64,000 nt of DNA from Arthrobacter ulcerisalmonis (GTDB taxonomy: Bacteria > Actinomycetota > Actinomycetes > Actinomycetales > Micrococcaceae): assembly GCF_900609065.1 (NCBI RefSeq), contig NZ_UXAU01000025.1, forward strand, positions 62,001 through 126,000, in the 5' to 3' direction. This document shows, piece by piece, positions 33,408 to 41,762 of the stretch. The notes below the pieces were generated by a model that saw nothing but the letters and a program-made list of their open reading frames with translations, searched no databases and was not told the origin of the DNA. The position numbers and the translations under genes are program-made. The stretch's first letter is position 1. The number at the start of each line of letters is the position of its first letter.

Positions 33408-34259
33408 TTAGCTTCGCGCGCTGGCCAACGTGATGCGGACGTCCGGGCTTGGCGCTGCCGCATCCTGCCAACCGGCCTGATCGCCGCGGATCCAGCTGCG
33501 GCCCGCCACGTCTACGCGCACCACGCCAAGATCGTTGGCGCTGGCCACAGCCCACTGGGCCACGGACCAGGCGAGTTCGTCGCTGACCGGGACCACCACT
33601 GCCTGGCCCTCAGTTGAGGCTCCGAGCGAGCCGTAGTCCCGCTCCAGTTCGACGGTCAGCTCAGCGGGGTCCCCGGCAGCATCTGCGGAGCGCAGGGTGC
33701 ACTGGAGCGCTCCGGGCGTCTGGCCGGTCAACGCGGAAGCGAAAGCGCGGGCCATGTCCTCGTGCTGGGCATACGCCAGCGGGAACGCCGAGCGCTGCAC
33801 TGCCTGGGCGGCGTCCGTGATGGCCATGGTCTCGTAGCCGGGAAGCTTCACCAGGGCGTCGTAGAACGCGTTGGTGGCGTAGTATGGATCCATCACTTGG
33901 GCTTCAGTGCCCCAGCCCTGTGAAGGCCGTTGCTGGAAGAGCCCCCGGGAATCCGGCCCAGCCTGGTCGCCGTGGCCAATGTTCCGCAGCTTTGATTCCT
34001 GCATCGCGGTGGCGAGGGCAATGCTGGCAGCCCGCGGCGGTAATCCGCGTTGGACCGCGGCGGCGGAGATCAGGGCGGCGTGGAACGACTGGTCGGTAGC
34101 CAACTCGGCAGTCCGGCCGCCGGCTGTGGCCGTGCAGCGTTCCGAAACGAGGGTTTCGGAACGCTGCAGGAAGAACACTGCGGCGTAGATTCCACCGGCC
34201 ACCAATGCGAGGGTCAGCAGGGCGACTATCAGGCGGCGCAGGCCGCGTCTTCGGGCCAC
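33408..34259 (-). CDS. Membrane-anchored lysozyme/transglycosylase-like protein
   Basis: The 283-residue protein has one N-terminal membrane helix (about residues 8-30) and an exported body. The body contains AALISAAAVQRGLPPRAASIALATAMQESKLRN followed by DSRGLFQQRPSQGWGT, the pattern of actinobacterial proteins with a goose-lysozyme/transglycosylase-like core; a Glu in MQESKL is the likely acid. Relatives are often mislabelled 'heavy metal transporter', which the sequence does not support. It probably acts on peptidoglycan outside the membrane. It lies seven bases beyond dapD on the same strand, so may share its transcript. Confidence 0.65.
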   Translation of the reverse strand: MARRRGLRRLIVALLTLALVAGGIYAAVFFLQRSETLVSERCTATAGGRTAELATDQSFHAALISAAAVQRGLPPRAASIALATAMQESKLRNIGHGDQAGPDSRGLFQQRPSQGWGTEAQVMDPYYATNAFYDALVKLPGYETMAITDAAQAVQRSAFPLAYAQHEDMARAFASALTGQTPGALQCTLRSADAAGDPAELTVELERDYGSLGASTEGQAVVVPVSDELAWSVAQWAVASANDLGVVRVDVAGRSWIRGDQAGWQDAAAPSPDVRITLASARS

Positions 34260-34266
34260 GGGCAGA

Positions 34267-35280
34267 TCAGTTGGCGTGCAGCGCGGTGTTCAGCTCTACC
34301 GTCTGGCCCTTGCGGGCGAGGACTTCCACGGCGCCGCTGGTGGAGTTGCGGCGGAACAACAAGTTAGGGACGCCGGAAAGTTCCGCAGCTTTGACCACCT
34401 TGGTGGTGTCTTCGCCGTCGGCGTCCTGGGGTCCGAGGACCCGGACACGGGTGCCGGCAGTGACGTACAGGCCTGCTTCAACCACCGAGTCGTCGCCGAT
34501 GCTGATGCCTACGCCGGAGTTGGCGCCGAGGAGTACCCGCTCGCCGATGGTGATTTTTTCCTTGCCGCCGCCCGAAAGCGTTCCCATGATGGAGGCGCCG
34601 CCGCCCACGTCACTGCCGTTGCCGGTCACGACTCCTGCGGAGATGCGCCCTTCCACCATGGAGGTGCCCAGCGTGCCGGCGTTAAAGTTGACGAAGCCTT
34701 CATGCATCACTGTGGTGCCCTCGGCCAGGTGCGCTCCCAGCCGGACCCTGTCGGCGTCGGCGATCCGGACGCCTGCGGGCACGACGTAATCCACCATGCG
34801 CGGGAACTTGTCCACGCCGTACACGGTCACGGCGCCGCGGCGGCGCAGGCGAGCGCGGGTGAGTTCGAAGCCTTCGACGGCGGCTGGGCCAAAGTTGGTC
34901 CACACCACGTTGGGGAGCTTGCCGAAGATCCCGTCGAGGTTGATGGTGTTGGGCTGGACCAGGCGGTGTGAAAGGAGGTGCAGGCGGAGGTAGGCGTCGG
35001 CGGTGTCGGCCGGGGCTTCGTCGAGGTTGATCTGGACGAAGACCACCTGCTGCTCGGTGCCGCGATCGGCGTCGGCTCCACCGTCAGCGATCTCCGCGAG
35101 GACGGGATCGGCGTTTTCCACCTCGCGGAGGCGGTCCGCTGCCACACCCAAGGCCGGCGCCGGGAACCAGACGTCCAGGACGGTTGCCTCGCCGTTTCCG
35201 GTGGCGATGGTGGCCACGCCGTATCCGTAGGCGGAGCGATCGTTGGCGGGCACGGCAGGGGATGCGGCAGTCTCAGTCAT
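34267..35280 (-). CDS. dapD: Tetrahydrodipicolinate N-succinyltransferase (actinobacterial type)
   Basis: The 337-residue enzyme has a left-handed beta-helix core: hexapeptide repeats in [30 protein letters not shown], then [25 protein letters not shown] and [28 protein letters not shown]. The long N-terminal domain is that of mycobacterial DapD. It adds succinate from succinyl-CoA to tetrahydrodipicolinate, a step in diaminopimelate and lysine synthesis. TAGACT lies six bases before the ATG (35287-35292), fitting leaderless translation. It is divergent from dapE across only 50 bases. Confidence 0.95.
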   Translation of the reverse strand: MTETAASPAVPANDRSAYGYGVATIATGNGEATVLDVWFPAPALGVAADRLREVENADPVLAEIADGGADADRGTEQQVVFVQINLDEAPADTADAYLRLHLLSHRLVQPNTINLDGIFGKLPNVVWTNFGPAAVEGFELTRARLRRRGAVTVYGVDKFPRMVDYVVPAGVRIADADRVRLGAHLAEGTTVMHEGFVNFNAGTLGTSMVEGRISAGVVTGNGSDVGGGASIMGTLSGGGKEKITIGERVLLGANSGVGISIGDDSVVEAGLYVTAGTRVRVLGPQDADGEDTTKVVKAAELSGVPNLLFRRNSTSGAVEVLARKGQTVELNTALHAN

Positions 35281-35330
35281 GCCTTCAGTCTATCGAGAGG
35301 CGTGCACAGGACTCGAACTAGACTGGCAAC
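35281..35330. promoter_or_regulatory. Divergent leaderless promoters of dapD and dapE
   Basis: Two identical TAGACT boxes face outward: 35287-35292 (minus strand, for dapD) and 35319-35324 (plus strand, for dapE). Each is exactly six bases from its start codon. The -35 regions must overlap in the 26 bases between them, so the two promoters may compete or be jointly controlled. Confidence 0.6.
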
Positions 35331-36449
35331 GTGACTGCCCAGAACACTGCCCCCCTTGACCTCCGCCAAGATGTTGCCTTGCTGACGGCGGCCATCATGG
35401 ACATCAACAGCGTCTCCGCCAATGAGGCCGAACTCGCCGATGCCGTTGAAGTCGCGTTGCGCGCGATTCCGCAACTGGAGCTGGTGCGGGACGGCGATTC
35501 CCTCATTGCCCGGACCAGCCTGGGCCGCTCCGAGCGCGTCATCCTGGCGGGCCACCTGGATACGGTCCCGCTGCCCACCACTGAGGGTGCGCGGGGCACC
35601 GTGCCCTCCACCTGGGTCTCCGGCGTTCCGGGGGAGGGGCTGCTGTACGGTCGCGGCGCCACCGATATGAAGGGCGGCGTTGCTGTCCAGCTGGCGCTGG
35701 CTGCCACCATGTTCGACGACGGCGCCGAGCCCAGTAAGGACGTCACGTTCGTTTTCTACGACCATGAGGAAGTCGAAGCAGTGAAAAGCGGGTTGGGTCG
35801 CCTGGTGCGAAACCACGGGGATCTCCTTGACGGTGATTTCGCCATCCTGCTCGAACCCACCCATGGAACGGTAGAAGGCGGCTGCAACGGCACCAGCCGC
35901 TTCGAAGCCACCACAGTAGGAGAGGCAGCCCATTCCGCCCGGGCCTGGATGGGCAGCAATGCCATTCACGCGGCCGCACCGATTCTGGCGCGGCTGGCCA
36001 GCTACGAACCGGAGACGGTCACCGTGGACGGCCTGGATTACCGGGAAAGCCTCAACGCTGTGAAGATTAAGGGCGGAACTGCCGGAAATGTGATCCCGGA
36101 CCTCTGCGTGGTGGAGATCAACTATCGATTCGCTCCGGACAAGACCCCTGACCAGGCCGAGGCTGTGGTCCGCGAGCTACTGGCTGGCTTCGAGGTGGTG
36201 CGCACCGATGCTGCCGCGGGCGCACGGCCGGGACTGCATCACCCAGCTGCCGCCTCCTTCGTGGCCGCCGTAGGAGCCGAACCCAAGCCGAAATACGGCT
36301 GGACCGACGTCGCCCGTTTCAGCGAACTAGGCATTCCCGCGGTGAATTTTGGCCCCGGGGACCCGCTGTTGGCGCACAAGGACGACGAGCACGTGGACGC
36401 CGAGGCGATCCGCGAGTGCCTCCGTGCCCTGCGGACCTGGCTGAACTAG
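35331..36449 (+). CDS. dapE: Succinyl-diaminopimelate desuccinylase
   Basis: The 372-residue M20-family metallohydrolase has ILAGHLDTVPLPT (first metal His/Asp), GRGATDMKGGVAVQ (bridging Asp), FYDHEEVEAVKSG (catalytic Glu-Glu) and LLEPTHGTVEGGCNG, with a C-terminal metal His in NFGPGDPLLAHKDDE. A dimerisation domain lies in the middle. It releases succinate to give LL-diaminopimelate. The GTG start fits a leaderless mRNA. Position opposite dapD supports DapE over other M20 peptidases. Confidence 0.95.
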   Translation: MTAQNTAPLDLRQDVALLTAAIMDINSVSANEAELADAVEVALRAIPQLELVRDGDSLIARTSLGRSERVILAGHLDTVPLPTTEGARGTVPSTWVSGVPGEGLLYGRGATDMKGGVAVQLALAATMFDDGAEPSKDVTFVFYDHEEVEAVKSGLGRLVRNHGDLLDGDFAILLEPTHGTVEGGCNGTSRFEATTVGEAAHSARAWMGSNAIHAAAPILARLASYEPETVTVDGLDYRESLNAVKIKGGTAGNVIPDLCVVEINYRFAPDKTPDQAEAVVRELLAGFEVVRTDAAAGARPGLHHPAAASFVAAVGAEPKPKYGWTDVARFSELGIPAVNFGPGDPLLAHKDDEHVDAEAIRECLRALRTWLN

Positions 36450-36486
36450 AGCATCAGGCCTCCAGGAGTGGCGACATGGCGCACGC

Positions 36487-36528
36487 TTTGGCAATCGGTT
36501 GTCAAAAGTTGCCAAAATCGACTAGAAT
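36487..36528 (+). promoter_or_regulatory. Promoter with inverted-repeat operator upstream of the Nramp-like gene
   Basis: A promoter fits TTGTCA (36499-36504), an 18-base spacer and TAGAAT (36523-36528). TTTGGCAA (36487-36494) and TTGCCAAA (36509-36516) form a perfect 8-base inverted repeat that encloses the -35 box. GTTGYCAAAA is also repeated directly (36498-36507 and 36508-36517). This looks like a regulator site. The regulator is not in view. Confidence 0.6.
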
Positions 36529-36660
36529 GACGAAGGCTTCAAGGGTGTCTCGCTGAGGAGGTGCCCGAACCCGGTGCGTGTGCCGCGTGAGCCTTCACTT
36601 TCGGCTGGTGCAGCCAGCTTGTTTCCTAGGACTCCCATGTCATCAACCATTCCATGACCG
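36529..36660 (+). promoter_or_regulatory. Long 5' leader of the Nramp-like gene
   Basis: About 110-130 bases separate the -10 box from the coding region. AAGGCT (36533-36538) can pair with AGCCTT (36590-36595), and GGCTGgtgCAGCC makes a second hairpin. A short in-frame ATG reading (MSSTIP) at 36637 ends in TGA at 36655-36657, two codons before the GTG. No known riboswitch class was recognised. Structure and role are inference. Confidence 0.35.
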
Positions 36661-38043
36661 GTGCACGCCACGAGCGACATCGCAGATCCTTACGCGCTAG
36701 ATCCGAAAGACATTCAAGAACCGCCCACAACGTGGCGAGGTCGCTTCAAGTTCCTTGGTCCTGGGATGATCACGTCCGCGGCGGTGGTGGGCTCGGGTGA
36801 GCTCCTGACCGCCACCACCCTGGGCGCCCAGGCCGGATTCATGCTCCTGTGGTTGGTCCTGGTATCCACCTTCATCAAGGTCTGGGTACAGATCGAACTG
36901 GGCCGCTGGGCCATCTCCACCGGCAAGGTGGCCGTCACCGGCTACAACGAAGTCCCGCCAAAGATCGCCAAGCGCGGCTGGATGGCGTGGCTGGTCCTGC
37001 TGATGTTCGTCCAGTTCCTGACCAGCCAGGCCGGCGTGGTCAGTGCAGCCGCGTTTGCGTTCTCCTCGCTGCTGCCGTTTGGCGGTGAGCCGTACTCCGT
37101 GCTGTCCATCGGCTGCTGGGTGGCCATCCTGGTGGTCATCGCCATCGCGATCCACCTGACCAACCGCTACACCGTGGTAGAGGGCATCTCAACGCTGCTG
37201 GTCTTCTTGGTGACCGCTTTCGCCGTGATCATGCTCTTTTCCCTGCAAGGCACCGAGTTCAGCTGGAACCTGGCGGACCTGGGTGAGGGCATGCGTTTCC
37301 AGATTGCGCTTGGCTCCATGGGTATCGCGTTGTCCATGTTCGGCCTGACCGGTGTGGGCGCCGGCGAGATCACCGCCTACACGTACTGGTGCGTCGAGAA
37401 GGGCTACGCGGCCTGGACCGGTAAGAACGACGGTTCGCAGGAGTGGACCAACCGTGCCCGCGGCTGGATCGCCGTCATGAAACTTGACGCCTGGGTTTCG
37501 TGGGTTGTCTACACCGTGTCCACCGCTGCTTTCTACATGCTCGGCGCTGCCGTCCTGCACCCGCAGGGCCTGGTTCCCAAGGGTGATGAGGTCATGTCCA
37601 CCATCGCCAGCATCTTCTCCAGCACCTGGGGACAGTGGGGTGCTGCGGCGTTCCTCATTGGTGCCGGCGTGGCGCTCTTCAAGACCATCATCGCCAACGT
37701 GCCGAGCTTGGGTCGCCAGGTGGGGAACACACTGGCCGTCTTCGGTGCGTTCGACTGGAGCAACCAAAAGCAGCGCGACCGGTGGATGCGGGTCATCATG
37801 ATCGTCCTGCCCATCGTCTGGGGACTCTTCGGCACTGTCGTTTCCTCGCCCCTTGCGCTGGTGGTCCTGGCAGGCATCCTCAACGCCATCTTCCTGATGG
37901 GTGTTGCCGCCGCCACGATCTACCTCTCCCGGGTGCAGACGGATCCCCGCGTCAAGGACGGAAAAGCCTTCACGGTGATGCTGATTCTCAGCGCCGCCGC
38001 GGTCTTCTTCGTGGGCGGCATGGGTTTGATCAACCTCTTCTAG
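36661..38043 (+). CDS. Nramp-family-like membrane transporter with altered metal motifs
   Basis: The 460-residue protein has about 11 transmembrane helices and the overall look of Nramp transporters (GRFKFLGPGMITSAAVVGSGELLTATTLGAQAG at TM1). The canonical DPGN metal motif is GSGE (residues 44-47) here, and the TM6 MPH motif is missing (GLTGVGAGEITAYTYW). Mn/Fe transport is thus doubtful; another substrate is likely. The GTG start lacks a ribosome site, while an ATG at 36637 in the same frame has one (TAGGA) but is followed by a TGA. A polyol/idonate-type dehydrogenase follows 39 bases later, which may hint at the substrate. Confidence 0.75.
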   Translation: MHATSDIADPYALDPKDIQEPPTTWRGRFKFLGPGMITSAAVVGSGELLTATTLGAQAGFMLLWLVLVSTFIKVWVQIELGRWAISTGKVAVTGYNEVPPKIAKRGWMAWLVLLMFVQFLTSQAGVVSAAAFAFSSLLPFGGEPYSVLSIGCWVAILVVIAIAIHLTNRYTVVEGISTLLVFLVTAFAVIMLFSLQGTEFSWNLADLGEGMRFQIALGSMGIALSMFGLTGVGAGEITAYTYWCVEKGYAAWTGKNDGSQEWTNRARGWIAVMKLDAWVSWVVYTVSTAAFYMLGAAVLHPQGLVPKGDEVMSTIASIFSSTWGQWGAAAFLIGAGVALFKTIIANVPSLGRQVGNTLAVFGAFDWSNQKQRDRWMRVIMIVLPIVWGLFGTVVSSPLALVVLAGILNAIFLMGVAAATIYLSRVQTDPRVKDGKAFTVMLILSAAAVFFVGGMGLINLF

Positions 38044-38082
38044 TCGGCACTAATCGCCGCAAGGCGTGGAGCGGAGCAACAC

Positions 38083-39126
38083 ATGAAAGCTGTCGTGGTG
38101 TACGGCAAGGGCGATCTCAGGGTCGACGACATCGCAGAACCCACCTGTGGCCCCACCGAGGTATTGGTCGCCATGGAGTGGGGCGGCATCTGCGGCTCGG
38201 ACATCTCCTACTGGAAGCACGGGGCCTCGGGAACCGCTGTCCTGCGGGATCCGCTGGTGCTCGGTCATGAGGTCTCTGGCCGGGTAGCAGGCATCGGCGA
38301 AGGCACGACGGCGGCGCTCGCCGCCCAGGGCATCTCGCTGGGGACCCCGGTCACCATTCACCCGGCAACGTTGGTGGGTGAGCACCGGATGCCCGCGGAA
38401 ACAGCCAGCCGGACCAACCTCTGGCCAGAGGTCAGGTACTTCGGTTCTGCAGCGTTTGCGCCGCACGAGCAGGGCGGATTCAGCCGCTTCCGCACTGTCC
38501 GTCCCGACCAGCTTAGGGTGGTGCCGGCTGGCGTGGACCTGAAAGCCGCAGCTTTGGCTGAGCCGTTCGGCGTCGCGTTGCATGCACTCAACCGTGCCGG
38601 CGACGTTGCCGGGCGCACCGTCCTGGTCAACGGCTGCGGGCCCATCGGTGCCCTCGCCGTGGCAGCGGCCAAGGCGGCCGGAGCCGCCCACGTGGTGGCG
38701 GCGGACCTGTCAGTTGCGGCGTTGGACATCGCCCGCCGAATGGGAGCCGACCAGACAGTGAACCCGGCCGACGGCGGAGTCCTGCCGACCGACGTGGATG
38801 TGGCCATCGAGGCCTCCGGTGCGCCGCGCGCGCTGGGCGGCGTGATCGCGGCTGTCCGCCGCGGAGGCGTGCTGGTCCAGGTGGGGAACCTACCGGTCGG
38901 CGAAGTCTCGGCAGCTTTGGGGAACATCGTGACGCGCGAAATCGACTACCGGGGCTCCTACCGCTTCGTTGACGAGATCTCCACGGCCCTGGAGCTGATG
39001 GCCGCGGGTGTGGACGTTTCCCCGCTGATGACCCACGAGGTGTCCCTTGCTGATGCTGTCCATGGCTTTGAGCTCGCCGCCGACCGGGCGTCGGGATCGT
39101 CAAAGGTCATGATCCGACTCGGCTGA
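38083..39126 (+). CDS. Medium-chain dehydrogenase, L-idonate 5-dehydrogenase-like
   Basis: The 347-residue MDR enzyme has catalytic zinc ligands Cys37 (GGICGSDISYW), His62-Glu63 (LGHEVSG) and Glu in ALAEPFGVALHAL, plus the cofactor loop VNGCGPIGALAV. The best resemblance is to L-idonate 5-dehydrogenase and sorbitol dehydrogenases (VRYFGSAAFAPHEQGGFSRF). The structural-zinc lobe (about residues 91-114) has no cysteine, unlike typical members. It likely oxidises a sugar acid or polyol with NAD(P). It forms an operon with the upstream transporter. Confidence 0.8.
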   Translation: MKAVVVYGKGDLRVDDIAEPTCGPTEVLVAMEWGGICGSDISYWKHGASGTAVLRDPLVLGHEVSGRVAGIGEGTTAALAAQGISLGTPVTIHPATLVGEHRMPAETASRTNLWPEVRYFGSAAFAPHEQGGFSRFRTVRPDQLRVVPAGVDLKAAALAEPFGVALHALNRAGDVAGRTVLVNGCGPIGALAVAAAKAAGAAHVVAADLSVAALDIARRMGADQTVNPADGGVLPTDVDVAIEASGAPRALGGVIAAVRRGGVLVQVGNLPVGEVSAALGNIVTREIDYRGSYRFVDEISTALELMAAGVDVSPLMTHEVSLADAVHGFELAADRASGSSKVMIRLG

Positions 39127-39165
39127 AGTGCGGAGCGAGCTGGGCGGGAGAAACGCCACGCACAC

Positions 39166-39214
39166 AAAAGGCCATGATCGGCGGCTGCAGTACAGCAGCC
39201 GATCATGGCCTTTT
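39166..39214. terminator. Bidirectional terminator
   Basis: AAAAGGCCATGATCGGCGGCTG pairs with CAGCCGATCATGGCCTTTT (one small bulge) over a short loop, with T-runs on both sides. It separates the dehydrogenase gene from the converging glu operon. Confidence 0.88.
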
Positions 39215-39236
39215 GGTTGGTCAGAAAACGGTAGAG

Positions 39237-40076
39237 CTATTTCGCAGTGGGGACAGCCGTGGCAATGTTTGCCTTGGCCATACCGCCAGCGGCTTTCTTG
39301 GATCCGCGCCGTTCAATCCACACGGCAAGCCGCGACACCGCGATGTTGATGGCGATGTAGATGGCTGCAGCCACGAAGAAGATGGGGAACAGGTAAGCGG
39401 GACCCAGGAAGTCCGCCATCACCTGAACGGCTCGAAGCAACTCGCCGTACGCCACGATGTACCCCAGGGAGGTGTCCTTGAGGAGGACCACCAGCTGGGC
39501 CACCAGGGAAGGCATCATGCGCCGGACGGCCTGCGGAAGTTCGATCAGCATCCGCGATTTGAAGCTGGTCAGGCCGATAGCAAGGCCCGCTTCGCGTTGC
39601 CCCTTGGGGAGGGACTGGATACCGGCGCGGATGATCTCCGCGAAAATTGCTGCGTTGTAGAGCACCAGCGCCGCCACCACGGCCAGGAATGACCCCGTGG
39701 CGAAAACCAAAAGAACGAACAGCATCATCAGTACCACCGGCATACCCCGAAGGAACTCGAGGACAACCCGGGTGGGGATCCTGATCCACGGCACCAACGA
39801 GATGCGGAGCAAGCATAGGATGAGGCCCAGCGGGAAGGCGATGACTGCCGCAAGTGCTGCGGCTGACAGGGTGGCGCCGAGACCATTGGCCAGCAAGGTC
39901 CAGACGTCTGCGCGGCCGAAGATGGCCCAGCGCCGCGCTTCGAAAATACCTTGGCTGGCAAGGGTCATGACCACCCAGGCCAGCAGGCCCAGAATGAGCA
40001 CCGCACCGGCAATAGAGGCGATCAGTGAGATGCGCCGGGCCTTGGGGCCAGGAACGTCATAAAGGACTGAACTCAT
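39237..40076 (-). CDS. gluD: Glutamate-type ABC transporter permease (GluD-like)
   Basis: The 279-residue permease of the polar amino acid (HAAT) family has about five membrane helices. Its coupling loop is EIIRAGIQSLPKGQREAGLAIGLTSFKSRMLIELPQAVRRMMPSLVAQLVVLLKDTSLGYIVAY, the His/Glu/Gln permease signature. The N-terminal extra segment is typical of GluD. It forms the heteromeric channel with GluC, whose stop overlaps this start (ATGA). It is last in gluABCD. Confidence 0.9.
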   Translation of the reverse strand: MSSVLYDVPGPKARRISLIASIAGAVLILGLLAWVVMTLASQGIFEARRWAIFGRADVWTLLANGLGATLSAAALAAVIAFPLGLILCLLRISLVPWIRIPTRVVLEFLRGMPVVLMMLFVLLVFATGSFLAVVAALVLYNAAIFAEIIRAGIQSLPKGQREAGLAIGLTSFKSRMLIELPQAVRRMMPSLVAQLVVLLKDTSLGYIVAYGELLRAVQVMADFLGPAYLFPIFFVAAAIYIAINIAVSRLAVWIERRGSKKAAGGMAKANIATAVPTAK

Positions 40077-40723
40077 CGGGCGATCGCCACCTTTCGTTCA
40101 ACGGTGCTGGCCACGACGCCCAGCGGAATGGTAATGAGCAGGTAGAAGAAGGCGACTCCGAGCAGGACAGTGGTTACCTGGTCACCGTTGGCGTTGGCCA
40201 ACTGGCGGCCGTAGCCAAACAGTTCGAGGACAAAGAACGCGCCGGCAACGGACGAGTTCTTCACCAAGGCAATCAGGATGTTGATCAACGGCGGGATCAC
40301 CGTCCTGAGTGCCTGGGGGAGCACGATCAGGCTCAGGACCTGGCCGAAGTTCATGCCGATGCTGCGGGCAGCCTCGGCCTGGCCCACGGGAACGCTGTTG
40401 ACACCGGAGCGGACAGCTTCGGCGATGAACGCTGCGGTGTAGGCGCTGAGGGCGATGATGGCCGCAACTTCGAACTGTTCGAATCGTACGCCCAGTCGGG
40501 GCAGGACGATCGCGGCGAAGAAGAAGGCAATAGTCAGTGGGGTGTTGCGGAGCACCTCAACGTAGACGGTACTGAAGCCGCGAAGTGCTGCGACGGGGGA
40601 AACCCTGGCGGCCGCGAGGAGGGTGCCGAGTACTAGGGCGAAGACACCTGAAACGACAGAGAGAAACAGTGTGCGCAGGAATCCTTCCCAGTACAGGGGG
40701 AGGTTTTCGATGATGACGTCCAT
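40073..40723 (-). CDS. gluC: Glutamate-type ABC transporter permease (GluC-like)
   Basis: The 216-residue permease has three or more membrane helices and the signature loop AAFIAEAVRSGVNSVPVGQAEAARSIGMNFGQVLSLIVLPQALRTVIPPLINILIALVKNSSVAGAFFV. N-terminal YWEGFLRTLFLSVVSGVFALVLGTLL is usual for this family. It is encoded between gluB (88 bases upstream, hairpin in between) and gluD (overlapping). Confidence 0.9.
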   Translation of the reverse strand: MDVIIENLPLYWEGFLRTLFLSVVSGVFALVLGTLLAAARVSPVAALRGFSTVYVEVLRNTPLTIAFFFAAIVLPRLGVRFEQFEVAAIIALSAYTAAFIAEAVRSGVNSVPVGQAEAARSIGMNFGQVLSLIVLPQALRTVIPPLINILIALVKNSSVAGAFFVLELFGYGRQLANANGDQVTTVLLGVAFFYLLITIPLGVVASTVERKVAIAR

Positions 40724-40769
40724 AGGATCCTTCGGCTCTGGGCGTAGGCGGAAAGGGAGGCACGGTAAC

Positions 40770-40793
40770 AGGGGTGCGCATCAGCGCACCCCT
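40770..40793 (-). terminator. Hairpin between gluB and gluC
   Basis: AGGGGTGCGC and GCGCACCCCT form a perfect 10-base stem over ATCA. There is no strong T-run, so it is more likely a partial terminator or a 3'-end stabiliser that favours gluB message, like the oppA-oppB hairpin. Confidence 0.55.
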
Positions 40794-40811
40794 GCCACCG
40801 ACGTCGTCTAT

Positions 40812-41699
40812 TTAGTAGCGGTTCAGGGTTGGCAGCTCAGGAGCGGTCTTGATGACCGAGCCTGCTGTTGCTTCCCAGGCCTTCTTGTAGGACCCGTCCT
40901 TGCTGAACTCCTCCAGCTGATCGTTGATCCAGCCGCGGAAGGCGGTGTCGTCCTTCTTCAGGCCGATGCCGTAGGGCTCCTTGGTGAAGGTTTCGTCCGA
41001 GGCCAGCTTGAAGGCGTCCGGCTCCTTGTCCACCAAGCCGGCAAGGATCACGTTGTCGGTGGTGATGGCGACAACCTGCTTGTTGCGCAGCGGCTCCAGG
41101 CAGGCGGAGTAGGTGGCAGCGGGGACAAGTTCAGCGCCGTACTTGTCCACAATGGTGGCGGCCGGGGTGGAGCCGGTGACGGAGCAGACCTTCTTGCCCT
41201 TGACGTCCTCAGGGGTCTTGATGGAGTCGTCGTCCTTGTTGATCATCAGCGCTTGGCCGGCTTCGTAGTATGGGCCGGCGAAGCTGACGCGGTCTTTGCG
41301 CTTGTCATTGATGGTGTAGGTGGCGATGACCAGGTCAACCTCGCCCTGTTCGATGAAGCCTTCGCGGTTGGCGGAAACAGTCTCTTTCCACTCGATCTTG
41401 TCCGCGGCGATACCCAGCTTGGCGGCAATCAGCTTACCCATTTCCACGTCGAAACCGATCGGCTTGCCGTCAAGGCCCACCTGGCCAAACAGCGGCTGGT
41501 CGAACTTGGTACCAATTTTGATGGTGCCGGCCGAGGACAACTTCTCCATGGTGGTGCCAGCGGCAAACGAGGGCTTGTCAGCCACGGTGGGATCGCTGGT
41601 GGTGCCGGTTCCGCTGCCGCCACAGGCAGAGAGCGAGAGGGCCAGGGCAGCGGTAGCTGCCACAAAGAATGACTTCCGCCGGGTCAAAAATGTCGTCAT
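40812..41699 (-). CDS. gluB: Glutamate ABC transporter substrate-binding lipoprotein
   Basis: The 295-residue protein has a lipoprotein signal with lipobox LSAC (Cys26), then an SBP family 3 body: IKIGTKFDQPLFGQVGLDGKPIGFDVEMGKLIAAKLG, VDLVIATYTINDKRKDRVSFAGPYYEAGQALM and KKVCSVTGSTPAATIVDKYG. The 'FDQP' and 'TYTI' segments are characteristic of actinobacterial GluB, which supports glutamate as ligand. It acts outside the membrane with GluACD. Confidence 0.92.
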   Translation of the reverse strand: MTTFLTRRKSFFVAATAALALSLSACGGSGTGTTSDPTVADKPSFAAGTTMEKLSSAGTIKIGTKFDQPLFGQVGLDGKPIGFDVEMGKLIAAKLGIAADKIEWKETVSANREGFIEQGEVDLVIATYTINDKRKDRVSFAGPYYEAGQALMINKDDDSIKTPEDVKGKKVCSVTGSTPAATIVDKYGAELVPAATYSACLEPLRNKQVVAITTDNVILAGLVDKEPDAFKLASDETFTKEPYGIGLKKDDTAFRGWINDQLEEFSKDGSYKKAWEATAGSVIKTAPELPTLNRY

Positions 41700-41762
41700 G
41701 ACATTCCTTTCATTGATGGCCGTGGGTTACGGCCTGGATGCGAGTTGGAGGTGTGTGCTGAA

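Noticed and set aside
36655..36657. TGA upstream of the Nramp-like gene read as selenocysteine
   Set aside because: No selenocysteine-insertion hairpin was recognised and the family has no selenocysteine there; mutation or a leader peptide is simpler.
36529..36660. Manganese (yybP-ykoY) or other metal riboswitch in the Nramp-like leader
   Set aside because: The conserved core of that class is not visible; only simple hairpins can be drawn.
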